The notes beneath the pieces are model-generated. The model was given only the letters and a program-made list of their open reading frames with translations. It had not been told where the DNA came from and made no database searches. A stretch of DNA of 64,000 nucleotides from Acidimicrobiaceae bacterium (GTDB lineage: Bacteria > Actinomycetota > Acidimicrobiia > Acidimicrobiales > Bog-793): assembly GCA_025464005.1 (NCBI GenBank), contig JAODBO010000040.1, forward strand, positions 1 to 64,000. Reading direction: 5' to 3'. Positions 45,750 to 56,655 of the stretch are shown one piece after another. Made by a program: the position numbers and the translations under genes. The first letter of the stretch is position 1. Every line of letters begins with the position of its first letter.

Positions 45750-46936
45750 CGGCCGAGCCCGGCAGTGAAGCTCTCCAGGAAGCGCTCCATCGCGGCTCCG
45801 ACGACGTCCCAGGTGTAGTTGGCAAGGACGTACTGGCGGCCGCTCTCGGCGAGCGCCGCGGCCGCCTTTGGTGCTTCGGCGACGAATGCAAGGCAGTGGC
45901 CGAACTCGAGCTCGTCGGCGTAGGTGAGCCCACCACCGGAGCGTTCGCAGTGCCAGGCGACGACCTCGCTCGCCGCGTTGGCGACGACCGGCGTCCCGGC
46001 GAGCCACGCCTCCATGACGGTGCGCGAGAAGCTCTCGTTGACGCTTGGCTGGAGGAGGGCCTCTGCCGCCGCGAAGGCGTCGGGCAGCTCGTCCGCATCG
46101 AGATAGCCGAGGTCGACGACACGACTGCGCAGCCCCTCGGGGACGTCGGGCGCACCGACGCCGAAGGTGACGAGGTCGAATGGCAGATCGTGGCTGACGA
46201 TGGCGGCGCCGAAGTCGGCGAGCAGGCGACGCCACCCCTTGCCCTCCTCGCGTCGCCCGGCGTAAAGCACGAACGGCCGCTCGAGACCGTGCCGCTGGCG
46301 AAATCCCGCGGGGTCGTAGGCCGCCGGGATCTCGACGGCGGCGCCGACGACGGCATGGTGCGGAGCGAGGCTCGGTGCTACTCGGTGCCCGAGCTGGTGC
46401 TCCGGCTCGGAGAGGAACCACGCGCCGGCGACGGAGGAGAGCGTCGAGCGGACGATGCCGAGCCATGCGTAGGGCTCGTCATGCAGGCACGGCATAACGA
46501 TCGTGCGCTCCGGCGCCACTTGTGCGCCGTAGATCGTCGACCAGAACAGATAGGGCGAGAGCACGATCGCGTCAAATTCATCAGATTGACCAATTAGGTA
46601 GAGGTAGAGATCCGGTACGCGAAAACGTCCGTTCACCCAGGCCACCTCGTCGGCCGGCGCAAGGCGCTCCCCACGCTGGACACGGTGCTCGAGCTGGGCG
46701 GCCGCGGCCCGGGAGCGTGCACCTACCGTGGCGAAGCGCCGGATCGTAACGCCTCTGTCAAACGAGGTCCCGGCCGGGAACTCGTTTGCCCAGCTGAAAT
46801 GGCTCTTTGCACACGTCGTGAGCAGGTCGACCTTGTGTCCACGTGCAGCCAGGGCCCGGGCCGCCTCGGCCATCACGGCCTCCGAGCCGCCCACGACGCC
46901 TGGACCGTATCGAGGTGCTACGAAAGCGAGGTGCAC
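45746..46936 (-). CDS. Glycosyltransferase family 4 protein
   Basis: A 396-aa GT-B enzyme. N-terminal markers are HLAFVAPRYGPGVVGGSEAV and AEAARALAARGHKVDLLTTC. The donor domain has PFVLYAGRREEGKGWRRLLA, LGYLDADELPDAFAAAEALL, and the EX7E motif in NESFSRTVMEAWLAGTPVVA. The N-terminal VGGSEAVMAE loop resembles enzymes that work on lipid-linked or protein-bound sugar chains. It is transcribed with the next gene by a 4-bp overlap. The start is ATG 46936, in a region divergent from the secreted propeller genes. Confidence 0.88.
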   Translation of the reverse strand: MHLAFVAPRYGPGVVGGSEAVMAEAARALAARGHKVDLLTTCAKSHFSWANEFPAGTSFDRGVTIRRFATVGARSRAAAAQLEHRVQRGERLAPADEVAWVNGRFRVPDLYLYLIGQSDEFDAIVLSPYLFWSTIYGAQVAPERTIVMPCLHDEPYAWLGIVRSTLSSVAGAWFLSEPEHQLGHRVAPSLAPHHAVVGAAVEIPAAYDPAGFRQRHGLERPFVLYAGRREEGKGWRRLLADFGAAIVSHDLPFDLVTFGVGAPDVPEGLRSRVVDLGYLDADELPDAFAAAEALLQPSVNESFSRTVMEAWLAGTPVVANAASEVVAWHCERSGGGLTYADELEFGHCLAFVAEAPKAAAALAESGRQYVLANYTWDVVGAAMERFLESFTAGLGR

Positions 46937-47096
46937 ATCGGCGATCGTACGCGATCGGTGCCGTGTATCAGGACTTTCCTACGCTGAGTGGTTAGACAGC
47001 TACACTCCGTGGTGGGAAGACCTGACGACTATTACTTCATCTTGGTGCCAGACGAGCCGTAGGTAGTCCGCAGAGCCCTCCGAGGAGTACTTCGCC
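46937..47096. other. Divergent intergenic region (160 bp)
   Basis: Holds the promoters of the GT4 gene (minus) and of the first propeller gene (plus). GAGGAG at 47082-47087 is the ribosome-binding site for GTG 47097. CGATCG copies flank TACG near 46943-46958, a possible weak regulator site. Confidence 0.4.
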
Positions 47097-49043
47097 GTGC
47101 CCTATGCCTACGGACCCGAGTCGAGACCAGCAACGCCACGACAACTGAGCCGCCGCTTCGCGCGCCCTCGCATGAGCTCCGCAGTGCTAGCCGGCGTCCT
47201 GCTCGCCACCACCGGAAGCATCGTGACGCTGGCTAGCGCGACCCCGGCCGGTGCGGTCGCCAGGACCACCGCCAAGGCCGTCGGCGCGCGTGCCGCCGAG
47301 GTCGTCGCGGTCAAGGCCCAGCACATCGCACCGAGCGTCACGTGGCCCGCGCCACAGTGGGTGTCCAGGACGGCGACGGGAGCCGATCTCGGCTACGTCG
47401 CACAGAGCTCCCCCACGGCAGCGACGTTCGCGGGCCGCTCCATCGTCGCGGTCGGAGCGGAGAACGGCTACGTCTACGTGACCGACGCCGCCACCGGCGC
47501 CGAGCTACCCGGGTGGCCCGAGAAGATGGCGGCTCCCGCGGGCCAGTCGATCGCGATCGAGTCGAGTCCCACGATCGCCTGGCTCGACGGCCCCGGCAGG
47601 CCCCCTTCGATCGTCGTCGGCTCCGGTTCCACCTGGGTGCCCAACTCGGTGGGCGAGGTCGAGGCGTTCCGGCTCGACGGCGCCGAGCGCTGGGCGTTTC
47701 GCGTCGGCGCGGCACCGGGCACGGCGATCGGCGTCATCTCGAGCCCCGCGGTCGGCGACCTCACCGGCAATGGCGCGCAGGACGTCGTCTTCGGCTCGTG
47801 GGACCACAACATCTACGCGTTGAACAGCGCGGGCAACGTGCTCCCCGGCTTCCCGTACAACAACGCCGACACGATCTGGTCCTCGCCGTCGCTCTACCGC
47901 CTGCCCGGCCACAAGGGCGACGACATCTTCCTCGGCAGTGACGCGTCCGGCCGGATCTTCAGCCTCGCGGGAGGCTCGCAGCGCTGCGTCGGGGGATTCG
48001 TCGGCGACTACCGCTACGTCGCCGGCACGGTGGTCCGCGAGTGGTTCCACTGCGAGAACCAGTCCATCTGGTCGAGCCCCGTGGTGGGCGTGATCGGCAG
48101 CTCGCATCGACCGGTCGTCGTGGTCGGGACGAGCTTCTACGAGCAGCCGTTCCCATCCGACACGGACAAGGTCCTCGCGTACTACGCCGACAGCGGCGCC
48201 GCAGTGCCGGGTTGGCCCGTCACGACCGTCGGCCCCGCGCTCGGCTCGCCGGCCATCGGCGTGATCGACAGCTCGGGCCAGCCAGCGGTCGTCGAGACGT
48301 CGTGGGTGTGCGCCGGCCCGAAACAGCCGGACTGCTTCGCCGGCAACCGCTCCGAGGTCTATGCCTGGAACGGCTCCGGTGGGCTCATCTGGTCACACAC
48401 GCTCATGGGTCCCACCGACCTCGGTTCACCGGTGCTCGTGCCGCTGCAGGGTCACACGACCGACGACGTCCTCGTAGGCTCGCCCAACGGCCTCTACCCC
48501 CTCGACGGAGCAACCGGCGCCTACCTCTTCGGGACCAACGGGACCAACCAGTTCGCCGCGATCAACCCGGGGTGCCGAGTGTTCAACTCGGTCGCAGTGG
48601 CCGATCTGCCCGGCACGGGTCCCCGGGCGGGCTGGCACGTCTTCGAGGCATGCGGCGGTCCACGCGCCTTCCAGAGCGTGGGCGAGCTCGCGAGCTACCG
48701 GCTCCCGGTCCAACCGTCGACCGCCGCGGCGTGGCCCATGTTCAGGGGGAGCCCTGAGCACGACGGGGTCGCCTTCGCGAGCCTGCCGGGAACGCCCATC
48801 GACGTCCCGGGCGTCACCACGACGACGTCGGCGACGACCGCTGCGATCTGCCGGGTCGGCGCGACGACAACAGGCGTGGCCACCGGGCGCGCAACGTCGA
48901 CTTCCCCCGGTGCCTCACTGTCGGGCAGGATCAAGAGATGCACCGCAAAGTCCTCAGCAGCGCGCGCCCGCGCCGAGCGCGCCTTGGCATCGCGGTCGCG
49001 CTCGTGGCCCTACTTAGCGGTCTGGCGGTTGAGCTACCAGTAG
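47097..49043 (+). CDS. Secreted FG-GAP/PQQ-like beta-propeller protein, paralogue 1
   Basis: A 648-aa exported protein. The signal region is long (basic RRFARPR, then SSAVLAGVLLATTGSIVTLA). The body is a repeat protein with blades such as GYVAQSSPTAATFAGRSIVA, VGAENGYVYVTDAATGAELP, SSPAVGDLTGNGAQDVVFGS and WDHNIYALNSAGNVLPGFPY, i.e. VCBS/FG-GAP-like with a DLTGNGAQDVV calcium-type loop. Several Cys pairs are likely disulfides. It ends PMFRGSPEHDGVAF plus a Thr-rich tail. The stop at 49043 lies 105 bp inside the next gene, so the last 35 residues may be a lost-stop read-through. Function unknown; surface or extracellular binding or enzymatic role. Confidence 0.78.
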   Translation: MPYAYGPESRPATPRQLSRRFARPRMSSAVLAGVLLATTGSIVTLASATPAGAVARTTAKAVGARAAEVVAVKAQHIAPSVTWPAPQWVSRTATGADLGYVAQSSPTAATFAGRSIVAVGAENGYVYVTDAATGAELPGWPEKMAAPAGQSIAIESSPTIAWLDGPGRPPSIVVGSGSTWVPNSVGEVEAFRLDGAERWAFRVGAAPGTAIGVISSPAVGDLTGNGAQDVVFGSWDHNIYALNSAGNVLPGFPYNNADTIWSSPSLYRLPGHKGDDIFLGSDASGRIFSLAGGSQRCVGGFVGDYRYVAGTVVREWFHCENQSIWSSPVVGVIGSSHRPVVVVGTSFYEQPFPSDTDKVLAYYADSGAAVPGWPVTTVGPALGSPAIGVIDSSGQPAVVETSWVCAGPKQPDCFAGNRSEVYAWNGSGGLIWSHTLMGPTDLGSPVLVPLQGHTTDDVLVGSPNGLYPLDGATGAYLFGTNGTNQFAAINPGCRVFNSVAVADLPGTGPRAGWHVFEACGGPRAFQSVGELASYRLPVQPSTAAAWPMFRGSPEHDGVAFASLPGTPIDVPGVTTTTSATTAAICRVGATTTGVATGRATSTSPGASLSGRIKRCTAKSSAARARAERALASRSRSWPYLAVWRLSYQ

Positions 49044-50581
49044 CTGTTGCATCTGCCCAGACGAGCTTCCCCTCGCCGACTTGGGTGGACACGCTGGGGC
49101 AGGTGGCGATGAGCTCCCCCACGGTCGCGATGATCGACGGCGTGCAGGCGGTCGTCTTCGGTTCGGAGAGCGGCTACGTCTTCGTGGTAAATGCCGCTAC
49201 CGGACAAAATCTGCCCGGCTGGCCGCAGCCGGTCGAGCTCGCTGCAGGGGCGCCCTCCGCGGTCGAGTCGAGCCCGACGGTCGCGTACCTGGACGGAGCC
49301 GGTAAGCCTCCGTCGATCGTCGTGGGTGCGGGTTCGACCTACGTCAAGGACCAGCAGGGCGGGCTCGTCGCGTTCAACGCGAACGGGACCGTCCGCTTCG
49401 TCTTTCATACCCAGGACATCTACAACGAGTGGAACGGCCAGAGCACCCCCGGTCCCACCGGCTACGACGACGCGGTCTTCTCGACGCCGGCAGTCGGCGA
49501 CATCACGGGCACGGGTCAGCAGGACATCGTCTTCGGCTCCTGGGACCACGAGCTCTACGCGCTCACTCCGACGGGCGCGCTCGTTCCCGGCTTCCCCTTC
49601 CAGACCCAGGACACGATCTGGTCCTCGCCGGCGCTGTTCCACGTCCGCGGCGGGCGAGCCACCGAGGACATCTTCATCGGCGGCGACGCCACCGGTAGGA
49701 ACGGCTGCTACGGCGGCTTCGTCTACGACTTCACCTACCGCCATCAGCAGCCCAAGATCGTTTGGCAGCACTGCGAGCGCCAGACGATCTGGTCGAGCCC
49801 TGCCGTCGGCATGATCAACTCCTCCGGACGCCCCGCTGTGGTCGTCGGTACCGGCTTCGGCGAGCTTCCGCCGTACACGTCGGCCTCGGACAAGGTCTTC
49901 GCCTTCTACGCCGACAACGGCGCCCGCGTCGCGGGCTGGCCCGTCACGACCGCCGGCCCGGTGTTCGGCTCGCCCGCGATCGGCGTGCTCCCGGGCAGCA
50001 CCACCCCGGCGGTCGTCGACACCTCCTGGTGCACGACCTGCACGACGTCGGCCATCGCCGGGACGTCCGAGGTCTATGCCTGGTCGGGCACCGGCAAGAT
50101 GCTCTGGAACCAGACGGTGAGCGGGCCGAACGACTTCGCGTCGCCCGTGCTCGTGGACCTGACCGGCTCGGGTGCGAACGACGTGCTCGTAGGTGCTGCG
50201 GGGGGGCTCTACGCGCTCGACGGCGCCAATGGCGCGTTCATGTTCGGCGAGAGCGCGGCGGACCCCATCAACACCTGCTCGGTGCAGACCTCCGTCGCGG
50301 TCGCCGACCTCGGCGCTGGGTCAGGCTGGCACATGTTCGAGGCGTGCGGCGGCCCATGGGAGGTGACGGGCACCGGGCGTCTCTACGACTACCCGCTGCC
50401 GGCGAGCCCGGCTACTGCGCCGCCGTGGCCGATGTGGCGCCAGAATCCCGGTCACGCCGGGGTCGCCACGCTGACGCTCCCGAGCCTCGTCGCCAGCTCG
50501 GCCTCGCACCGAGCCTCGGCGCCACCGACTAAGACTCGGCGCGGCTCTTCAAAGTCGAACGGTCGATCACGCGGTCGATAA
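48938..50581 (+). CDS. Secreted FG-GAP/PQQ-like beta-propeller protein, paralogue 2
   Basis: A 547-aa paralogue of the preceding gene with a shorter signal peptide ([20 protein letters not shown]). Blades match copy 1 closely: [75 protein letters not shown], then the shared end [16 protein letters not shown] 48938 with AGGA a few bases upstream is the start. The C-terminal 50 residues are Ser/Arg/Lys-rich. It overlaps the convergent clpP by 53 bp. This is a tandem duplication with divergence. Confidence 0.8.
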   Translation: MHRKVLSSARPRRARLGIAVALVALLSGLAVELPVAVASAQTSFPSPTWVDTLGQVAMSSPTVAMIDGVQAVVFGSESGYVFVVNAATGQNLPGWPQPVELAAGAPSAVESSPTVAYLDGAGKPPSIVVGAGSTYVKDQQGGLVAFNANGTVRFVFHTQDIYNEWNGQSTPGPTGYDDAVFSTPAVGDITGTGQQDIVFGSWDHELYALTPTGALVPGFPFQTQDTIWSSPALFHVRGGRATEDIFIGGDATGRNGCYGGFVYDFTYRHQQPKIVWQHCERQTIWSSPAVGMINSSGRPAVVVGTGFGELPPYTSASDKVFAFYADNGARVAGWPVTTAGPVFGSPAIGVLPGSTTPAVVDTSWCTTCTTSAIAGTSEVYAWSGTGKMLWNQTVSGPNDFASPVLVDLTGSGANDVLVGAAGGLYALDGANGAFMFGESAADPINTCSVQTSVAVADLGAGSGWHMFEACGGPWEVTGTGRLYDYPLPASPATAPPWPMWRQNPGHAGVATLTLPSLVASSASHRASAPPTKTRRGSSKSNGRSRGR

Positions 50582-51152
50582 ACCCGTACTCGAGCGCTTC
50601 CTCGGCGGTGAACCAACGGTCGCGGTCCGAGTCGGTCTCGATACGCTCGAGCGGCTGGCCCGTGTGGAACGAGATGCGCTCGGCCATCATCCGCTTGAGG
50701 TAGATGATCTGCTCGGCCTGGATGGCGATGTCGGCGGCCTGGCCCTGCATCTGGCCCGACGGCTGGTGCATCAAGATCCTCGAGTGTGGCAACGCGTAGC
50801 GCTTGCCGGGCTGGCCCGCGCAGAGCAGGAACTGGCCCATCGAGGCGGCGAGGCCGAGGCAGATCGTCGACACGTCGCAACGGACGTACTGCATGGTGTC
50901 GTAGATGGCCAGCCCATCGGTGACGGAGCCACCCGGCGAGTTGATGTAGAGGCTGATGTCCCGATCGGTGTCCTCGGCCTCGAGGAGCAGCAGCTGGGCA
51001 CAGACCATGTTGGCCGAGGTCTGGTCGACCTGCGTGCCGAGGAAGATGATGCGCTCTTTGAGCAAGCGCTGGTAGATGTCCCCTGCCGGGTCACCGGGCG
51101 ACGAGAGCGCCGAGGAGGGACCGTACCCGGCGGTGATGAGTTCTGCGGTCAT
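50529..51152 (-). CDS. clpP: ATP-dependent Clp protease proteolytic subunit
   Basis: A 207-aa serine protease. Catalytic Ser104 ([11 protein letters not shown]) and His129 ([10 protein letters not shown]) are in context, and the triad Asp is in ETDSDRDRW. It has the usual [20 protein letters not shown] oxyanion region. Length and motifs are normal. In many Actinobacteria clpP1 and clpP2 sit together beside clpX and tig; here it stands alone, so the partner ring and unfoldase are elsewhere. Its end overlaps the second propeller gene by 53 bp; the promoter would be in the 75-bp gap before tRNA-Leu. Confidence 0.96.
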   Translation of the reverse strand: MTAELITAGYGPSSALSSPGDPAGDIYQRLLKERIIFLGTQVDQTSANMVCAQLLLLEAEDTDRDISLYINSPGGSVTDGLAIYDTMQYVRCDVSTICLGLAASMGQFLLCAGQPGKRYALPHSRILMHQPSGQMQGQAADIAIQAEQIIYLKRMMAERISFHTGQPLERIETDSDRDRWFTAEEALEYGFIDRVIDRSTLKSRAES

Positions 51153-51227
51153 GCGAGCAGGCTACCCGGCGCTGGGGGACTCGGCGCGCGCCGGGGACGC
51201 GGGTAGCCTCGGCGCGAGGTCAAGCAC

Positions 51228-51309
51228 GCGGGTGTGGCGAAATTGGCATACGCGCCGGGTTTAGGTCCCGGTCCCTTCGGGGGTGGGAGTTCGAGTCTCC
51301 CCGCCCGCA
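51228..51309 (+). tRNA. tRNA-Leu (UAG anticodon)
   Basis: The acceptor GCGGGTG (51228-51234) pairs with CGCCCGC (51302-51308), discriminator A. The anticodon loop is TTTAGGT (anticodon TAG), and a long class II variable arm (CCGGTCCCTTCGGGGGTGGG region) plus T arm GAGTTCGAGTCTC are present. An inverted copy of its 3' end follows at 51331-51340. Confidence 0.93.
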
Positions 51310-51340
51310 CGCTGGGCGTTCGAGAAGCTGAGCGTGCGGG
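51304..51340. repeat. Hairpin overlapping the tRNA-Leu 3' end
   Basis: CCCGCACGCT (51304-51313, partly inside the tRNA acceptor) and its perfect reverse complement AGCGTGCGGG (51331-51340), 17-nt loop. It could terminate the tRNA transcript or be a recombination scar left by an element that used the tRNA end. Confidence 0.45.
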
Positions 51341-52065
51341 GAGCTGAGGTCGCTGGTTCGAATCCATCGATATCTTGGCCGTTCGGTCTAGCCAGGTTGC
51401 CGCTGACGACGACGAGTGGATCGATTCGCTCGGAAGGTGGGAAGTCGACGCTCGGAAGGTCGTTGGCAACCCGGTCAACATGATGGTCGTGTCGTTCGAT
51501 GAGGGTGCCTGCACTGCTCCGACGTCGTTCAGGACCGTGGCAGACGATCGCGCGCGAGGGAATCCCCCTGCTGGGCTCGCCACTATCTGCACTGGCGTCG
51601 GTGGTCTGAAGTGCCACGCGCACGCGCCAAGAGCCGAACTGCATTTCGTGAGGGATGACACGTTGATCGAGGTTTCGCGCCTAGGCCTCGACCGTCCCCG
51701 CTCTCGATCTACCCCGCAGTGGACCATGGCGGTCATCGGAGCCGCCGAGGCACTCCTCACCCAGCCTGAAGAAACAGTGACCGTCTCAAGCGTCAGGGAA
51801 CTCACGGGCTATTCGGTCGAGGCGACAACGCGCTCGCTGCGATTTCTCGAGGATCGTGGTCATCTCGAGTCGCCCGGAGATCATGCTTCTCGGAGGGCTC
51901 GTTCCCGAACCTCTCTGTTCGCAAAGCAGCGCCCTTCACGCAGGCATGACCGACATCGACGTTCAGGTCGACCTCGAGATCGTCGCCGGCTCAACCAACG
52001 CGAAGCGGCTCGAGGACGCGAGAAGCCGAGCGTTCGAGAACGTGGGGGATCCTCGCAGCTCTGGC
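51341..52065. other. Decayed or unassigned stretch between tRNA-Leu and the hydrolase gene
   Basis: GAGGTCGCTGGTTCGAATCC near 51344-51363 looks like the 3' part of another tRNA. Plus-strand frames then contain a wHTH-like piece (AVIGAAEALLTQPEETVTVS, then VRELTGYSVEATTRSLRFLE, about 51727-51850). In another frame comes a second piece (TDIDVQVDLEIVAGSTNAKR, LEDARSRAFENVG, about 51945-52040). They may be parts of one frameshifted DNA-binding gene. No intact ORF here is convincing. Confidence 0.35.
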
Positions 52066-53217
<1,152 letters not shown>

Positions 53218-53225
53218 CGACCGGG

Positions 53226-54608
53226 TCAGTGATCGCGACGCAATGCACCCTTTGCCAACGTCACGGCGAAGTCGACGAGTGACGAGCTCTTGTGTGCACT
53301 GCCAAGAACGTCGTCGAAGGCCTCGAGGAAGTAGTCGACCTCGTCCTGGCCCGCGACGAGCGGCGGCAGCAACTTGATGACGTTCATCGAGTCCCCCGCG
53401 ACCTGGGTGAGGATCCGGTGTCGCTGGAAGAGAGGACCGACGATGAGCTGAGAGAACAGCCCCTTGTGCGCCAGCTCGAGCAGTCGGTAGCGGGAGCGCA
53501 CCCCCGGCGAGCGGGGCTCTCCGAAGACGAGCCCGATCATGAGGCCTTCCCCACGTACGAGATGGAAGAGCTCGTAGCGCTCGAGCAGTGGTGCGAGGCC
53601 CTTGGAGAACGCCTCGCCGGTGACTCGCGCCCGGTCCACGAGGTCTTCGTCGTCGATCGTCTGCAGCGTCGCGAGACCGGCGACCATCGCGAGCGTGTTG
53701 TTCTTGAAGGTCGAGGAGTGGACGAGCGCCCGGTCCATCGAGGAGTAGACCCGATCCGAGACCTCGGTCGAGCAGATCATGGCCCCGACGGGCACGTAGC
53801 CACCGGAAAGGGCTTTCGAGGTCGTGACGATGTCGGGCACGAGTCCCCAGTGCTCGTAGGCCCAAAGCTTGCCCGTGCGCCCGAGACCGGTCTGTACCTC
53901 GTCGGCCACGAAGAGCGTCCCGTAACGCCGGCAGAGCTCCTGGACCGAGTCCCAGTAGGAAGAGGGCGCGACGTTCACGCCCTTGCCTTGAATCGGCTCG
54001 ACGACGAAGGCGGCGACGTCACGCTTTTGCAGCTCGCGCTCGAGCGCCTCGGCGTCGCCGAACGGCACCTGGTCGAAGCCGGGCAGGTAGGGACCGAACC
54101 CCTTGCGGAACTCCTTGCCGCCGTTGAGGGAGAGCGCGCCGTAGGTGAGGCCGTGGAACGCGTGGTCGCAGTAGAGGACACGCTTGCGCTTGGTGGCAAA
54201 GCGCGCGAATTTCGTCGCCGCCTCGACGGCTTCAGCTCCGGAGTTGGTGAACACGACTCGACCCATGCCTGGATGGGTCCGCTTGAGCAGCTCCTCCGCG
54301 AGCACCCCGGCGAGCAGCGGGGCGTCCATCTGGACGAGGCTCGCCAGGTCCGCGTCGAGCGCATCGTGCAACGCCTTCTTGATGACCGGGTGGCTCCTGC
54401 CGAGAGCGAACACGCCGAATCCCGAGAGCAGGTCGAGGAAGCGATCCCCGGACTCGTCGTAGAGGTAGCAGCCGTCTGCTCGCACGTAGCGGCGGTCGAA
54501 GCCAATGGTCTTCAGCACGCGAACGATCTGCGGGTTGAGATTGCGGGCGTAGAGCTCGAAGTTCTCCCCGGTCCTGCGGTCCAGCACGTCGCGCAGGTCG
54601 AAGCTCAT
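53226..54608 (-). CDS. Class III PLP-dependent aminotransferase (ornithine/putrescine type)
   Basis: A 460-aa fold-type I aminotransferase. The signatures are CYLYDESGDRFLDLLSGFGV, FTNSGAEAVEAATKFAR, AFVVEPIQGKGVNVAPSSYW, LFVADEVQTGLGRTGKLWAY and the PLP Lys in DIVTTSKALSGGYVPVGAMI. It is closest in flavour to putrescine or ornithine/GABA aminotransferases of the roughly 450-aa group. The substrate cannot be fixed. It is between the GT39-like gene upstream and the lipoprotein hydrolase gene downstream on the same strand. Confidence 0.88.
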   Translation of the reverse strand: MSFDLRDVLDRRTGENFELYARNLNPQIVRVLKTIGFDRRYVRADGCYLYDESGDRFLDLLSGFGVFALGRSHPVIKKALHDALDADLASLVQMDAPLLAGVLAEELLKRTHPGMGRVVFTNSGAEAVEAATKFARFATKRKRVLYCDHAFHGLTYGALSLNGGKEFRKGFGPYLPGFDQVPFGDAEALERELQKRDVAAFVVEPIQGKGVNVAPSSYWDSVQELCRRYGTLFVADEVQTGLGRTGKLWAYEHWGLVPDIVTTSKALSGGYVPVGAMICSTEVSDRVYSSMDRALVHSSTFKNNTLAMVAGLATLQTIDDEDLVDRARVTGEAFSKGLAPLLERYELFHLVRGEGLMIGLVFGEPRSPGVRSRYRLLELAHKGLFSQLIVGPLFQRHRILTQVAGDSMNVIKLLPPLVAGQDEVDYFLEAFDDVLGSAHKSSSLVDFAVTLAKGALRRDH

Positions 54609-54695
54609 CGACTTCCTCCAGGGTCGCCCATCAGCGCAATCCTACCGGTGCGGCTCATGTCGTCGCAGCCGCCGGGTCCCGCCTCGTCGAGCGCC

Positions 54696-56492
54696 TCATC
54701 CCTTGATGCCGTACGCGCCGAGCACGCGGAGCGGATCGACACTCGTCCGCGGCTCGACGAGCACGAAGTCGCCGACGTCGAGAGCGCGATAGCCGATGCC
54801 GTGACGAGCTAGCCAGGACTCGAGCTCCGGTGCGAGCAGGCAGAGCTGACCCTTGGCCGCGCAGCCCGGGTCGAGCACGGAGTTGCCGAGCGCCGCCGCG
54901 GCCTGACCGCGCAGCAAGGGGTTCTTGAAGATCCACGCGGGGTGCGCCGAGCTCTCCACCTCGCGCAGGTACGGCTTGTAGCGCACGTAGATCGCGTCGC
55001 TCGCGGTCAGCTTCCCACCCGACTCGAAGTCGAGGGCGTAGGCGAGCCAGTACCCCGCGTACGCGTCGCGCACACCCAATGCCTCGAGCTCGTGCGCGAC
55101 CCTGAGGACGGCGCCGTCCGGGTCGGACCGCCAGGTGAACCATCCCGTCCGGCCGGGAAACACCTGCGGCCGGTACGGCGCCAGCTGGGTCGTCGCCGTG
55201 ATGGTGAGCGCGAGACCGGCGACAACCACGGCGATGAGCGGGAGCGCCCGTCGTAGCGTCCCCGCTCCGGACCGCTCGAGCTCCCGCGACCGGGAGCGTC
55301 TGAGGACTCGGGTGGTCCATCTAGCGCCGGCATCGGCAGCGGAGACGGCGACGAGCGCCGCGACCGGCGCCATGTAGACGCCATAGCGCCCGTCCTGCCA
55401 AAACCAGGTCTCGGGCAGGTACGCGTAGAAGACGGGGAACAGCACGACGAAGCCGACCACCACGAGGGCCCGGCGCTTCGTCGCGAGTCGGACGAGCCAG
55501 AGCGCTGCGACGAGCAGCACGCACGCGTAGAGCACCTCGCCAAGCGCCGTGACACGCCCGCTGGACGAGCCCGGGGCGAGCAGCCAGCCCCCCGAAACCC
55601 GCAGCCGCAGGCCGAGCACCATCGGCAGGACGTAGGTGTCGAGGACCCGGATATGCAACCCGAAAGCGGTGTCGGGGCCGCCGGTCGCGCGAAGCGAGGG
55701 GTAGCCGGAAGCCACGTTGTGCCAGAGCCACGGCAGCGCCCCGAGGGCTGCCGCGAGGATCGCCGCCACCGCGTGGACGGGACGGACGCTCGCCCGGCGA
55801 CGGGCGAGTCGCCAGGCGAGCAGGACGCCGCTCGGGATGGCGTAATAGGCGATCTCGGGCGAGCACCACCAGCCGAGGCCCACGCTCGCCCCGAGAAGCA
55901 CCCACAGCGCGAGCCGGCCGCGGGCGGACTCCGGCTCCCCGTCGGCGAGCCGCAAGGACGCGAGCAGGCACACGAGGCCGCAATCGAGCGTCAGGAAGCG
56001 AAAGCCGTACTCGATCGTCGACTGCCAGACGTAGACCTCGGGCCAGAGCCAAAAGAGCGCCGCGGCGGCGACGCCAACGGCCGGGCCGAAGAGCCGGCGA
56101 CCGATCCGCCAGAGCAGCAGCGCGGCCACCGCGTCGAGAAGGACCGGGGTCAAGCCAAGGGCGAGTGTCGACTGCCCGAAGAGCCCGAAGGCTGCCGCTA
56201 CGACGTACGGCTCGCCGCCGCCGTAGCTCTGCCCCCAGTAGAAGGCGAAGAAGTGGCCGTGGAGGATCTCGCGCGCCATCAGGCCCACGACGGCCTCGTC
56301 GGAGCCGACCGGCTGGCGTCCGAGGACCCACAGCCGAAGTAGGAGGCCGAGGGCGACGGCGAACAGGACGAGCACCGCGACGAGAGCCCGTCCGCCCGAC
56401 AGGCGGCCGCTCACGCGGCCGAGCCGGACGTGGCCGCCCCGGTGGCCGGCGACCTCTTCGGCGATCGCAGTCGGATCGGCCGTGTCGGTCAA
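54696..56492 (-). CDS. GT39/ArnT-like integral membrane glycosyltransferase (PMT family)
   Basis: A 598-aa protein with about ten to eleven membrane helices and a large C-terminal extracytoplasmic part. Near the N-terminus it carries the family's acidic loop VGSDEAVVGLMAREILHGHF and FYWGQSYGGGEPYVVAA, where the first Asp-Glu pair lies where the catalytic acid of PMT/ArnT enzymes sits. Such enzymes transfer sugars from polyprenyl-phosphate carriers. The C-terminal soluble domain (about residues 450-598) holds GYWLAYALDFESGGKLTASD and CAAKGQLCLLAPELESWLAR. Function in the envelope cluster is inferred. Confidence 0.78.
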   Translation of the reverse strand: MTDTADPTAIAEEVAGHRGGHVRLGRVSGRLSGGRALVAVLVLFAVALGLLLRLWVLGRQPVGSDEAVVGLMAREILHGHFFAFYWGQSYGGGEPYVVAAAFGLFGQSTLALGLTPVLLDAVAALLLWRIGRRLFGPAVGVAAAALFWLWPEVYVWQSTIEYGFRFLTLDCGLVCLLASLRLADGEPESARGRLALWVLLGASVGLGWWCSPEIAYYAIPSGVLLAWRLARRRASVRPVHAVAAILAAALGALPWLWHNVASGYPSLRATGGPDTAFGLHIRVLDTYVLPMVLGLRLRVSGGWLLAPGSSSGRVTALGEVLYACVLLVAALWLVRLATKRRALVVVGFVVLFPVFYAYLPETWFWQDGRYGVYMAPVAALVAVSAADAGARWTTRVLRRSRSRELERSGAGTLRRALPLIAVVVAGLALTITATTQLAPYRPQVFPGRTGWFTWRSDPDGAVLRVAHELEALGVRDAYAGYWLAYALDFESGGKLTASDAIYVRYKPYLREVESSAHPAWIFKNPLLRGQAAAALGNSVLDPGCAAKGQLCLLAPELESWLARHGIGYRALDVGDFVLVEPRTSVDPLRVLGAYGIKG

Positions 56493-56655
56493 AGGCTCCT
56501 CACCAACTCGTCACCGGACTGTCCCCCGTCGCCGACGTAGGCGATGTCCTGCCTCGTGAGCGCCGCGATCCACTTCCGCACCTGACGGTGTCGAGCGTCT
56601 CCGCGGCGGCCCGATCGTATGCCGATGACACAGCCGGTCGGTAGTCTCGGCCGCG

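Noticed and set aside
44967..46466. A 499-aa glycosyltransferase
   Set aside because: The frame upstream of 45749 is the GT4 gene read in a different frame; the conserved start MRVLVVGT is at 45749.
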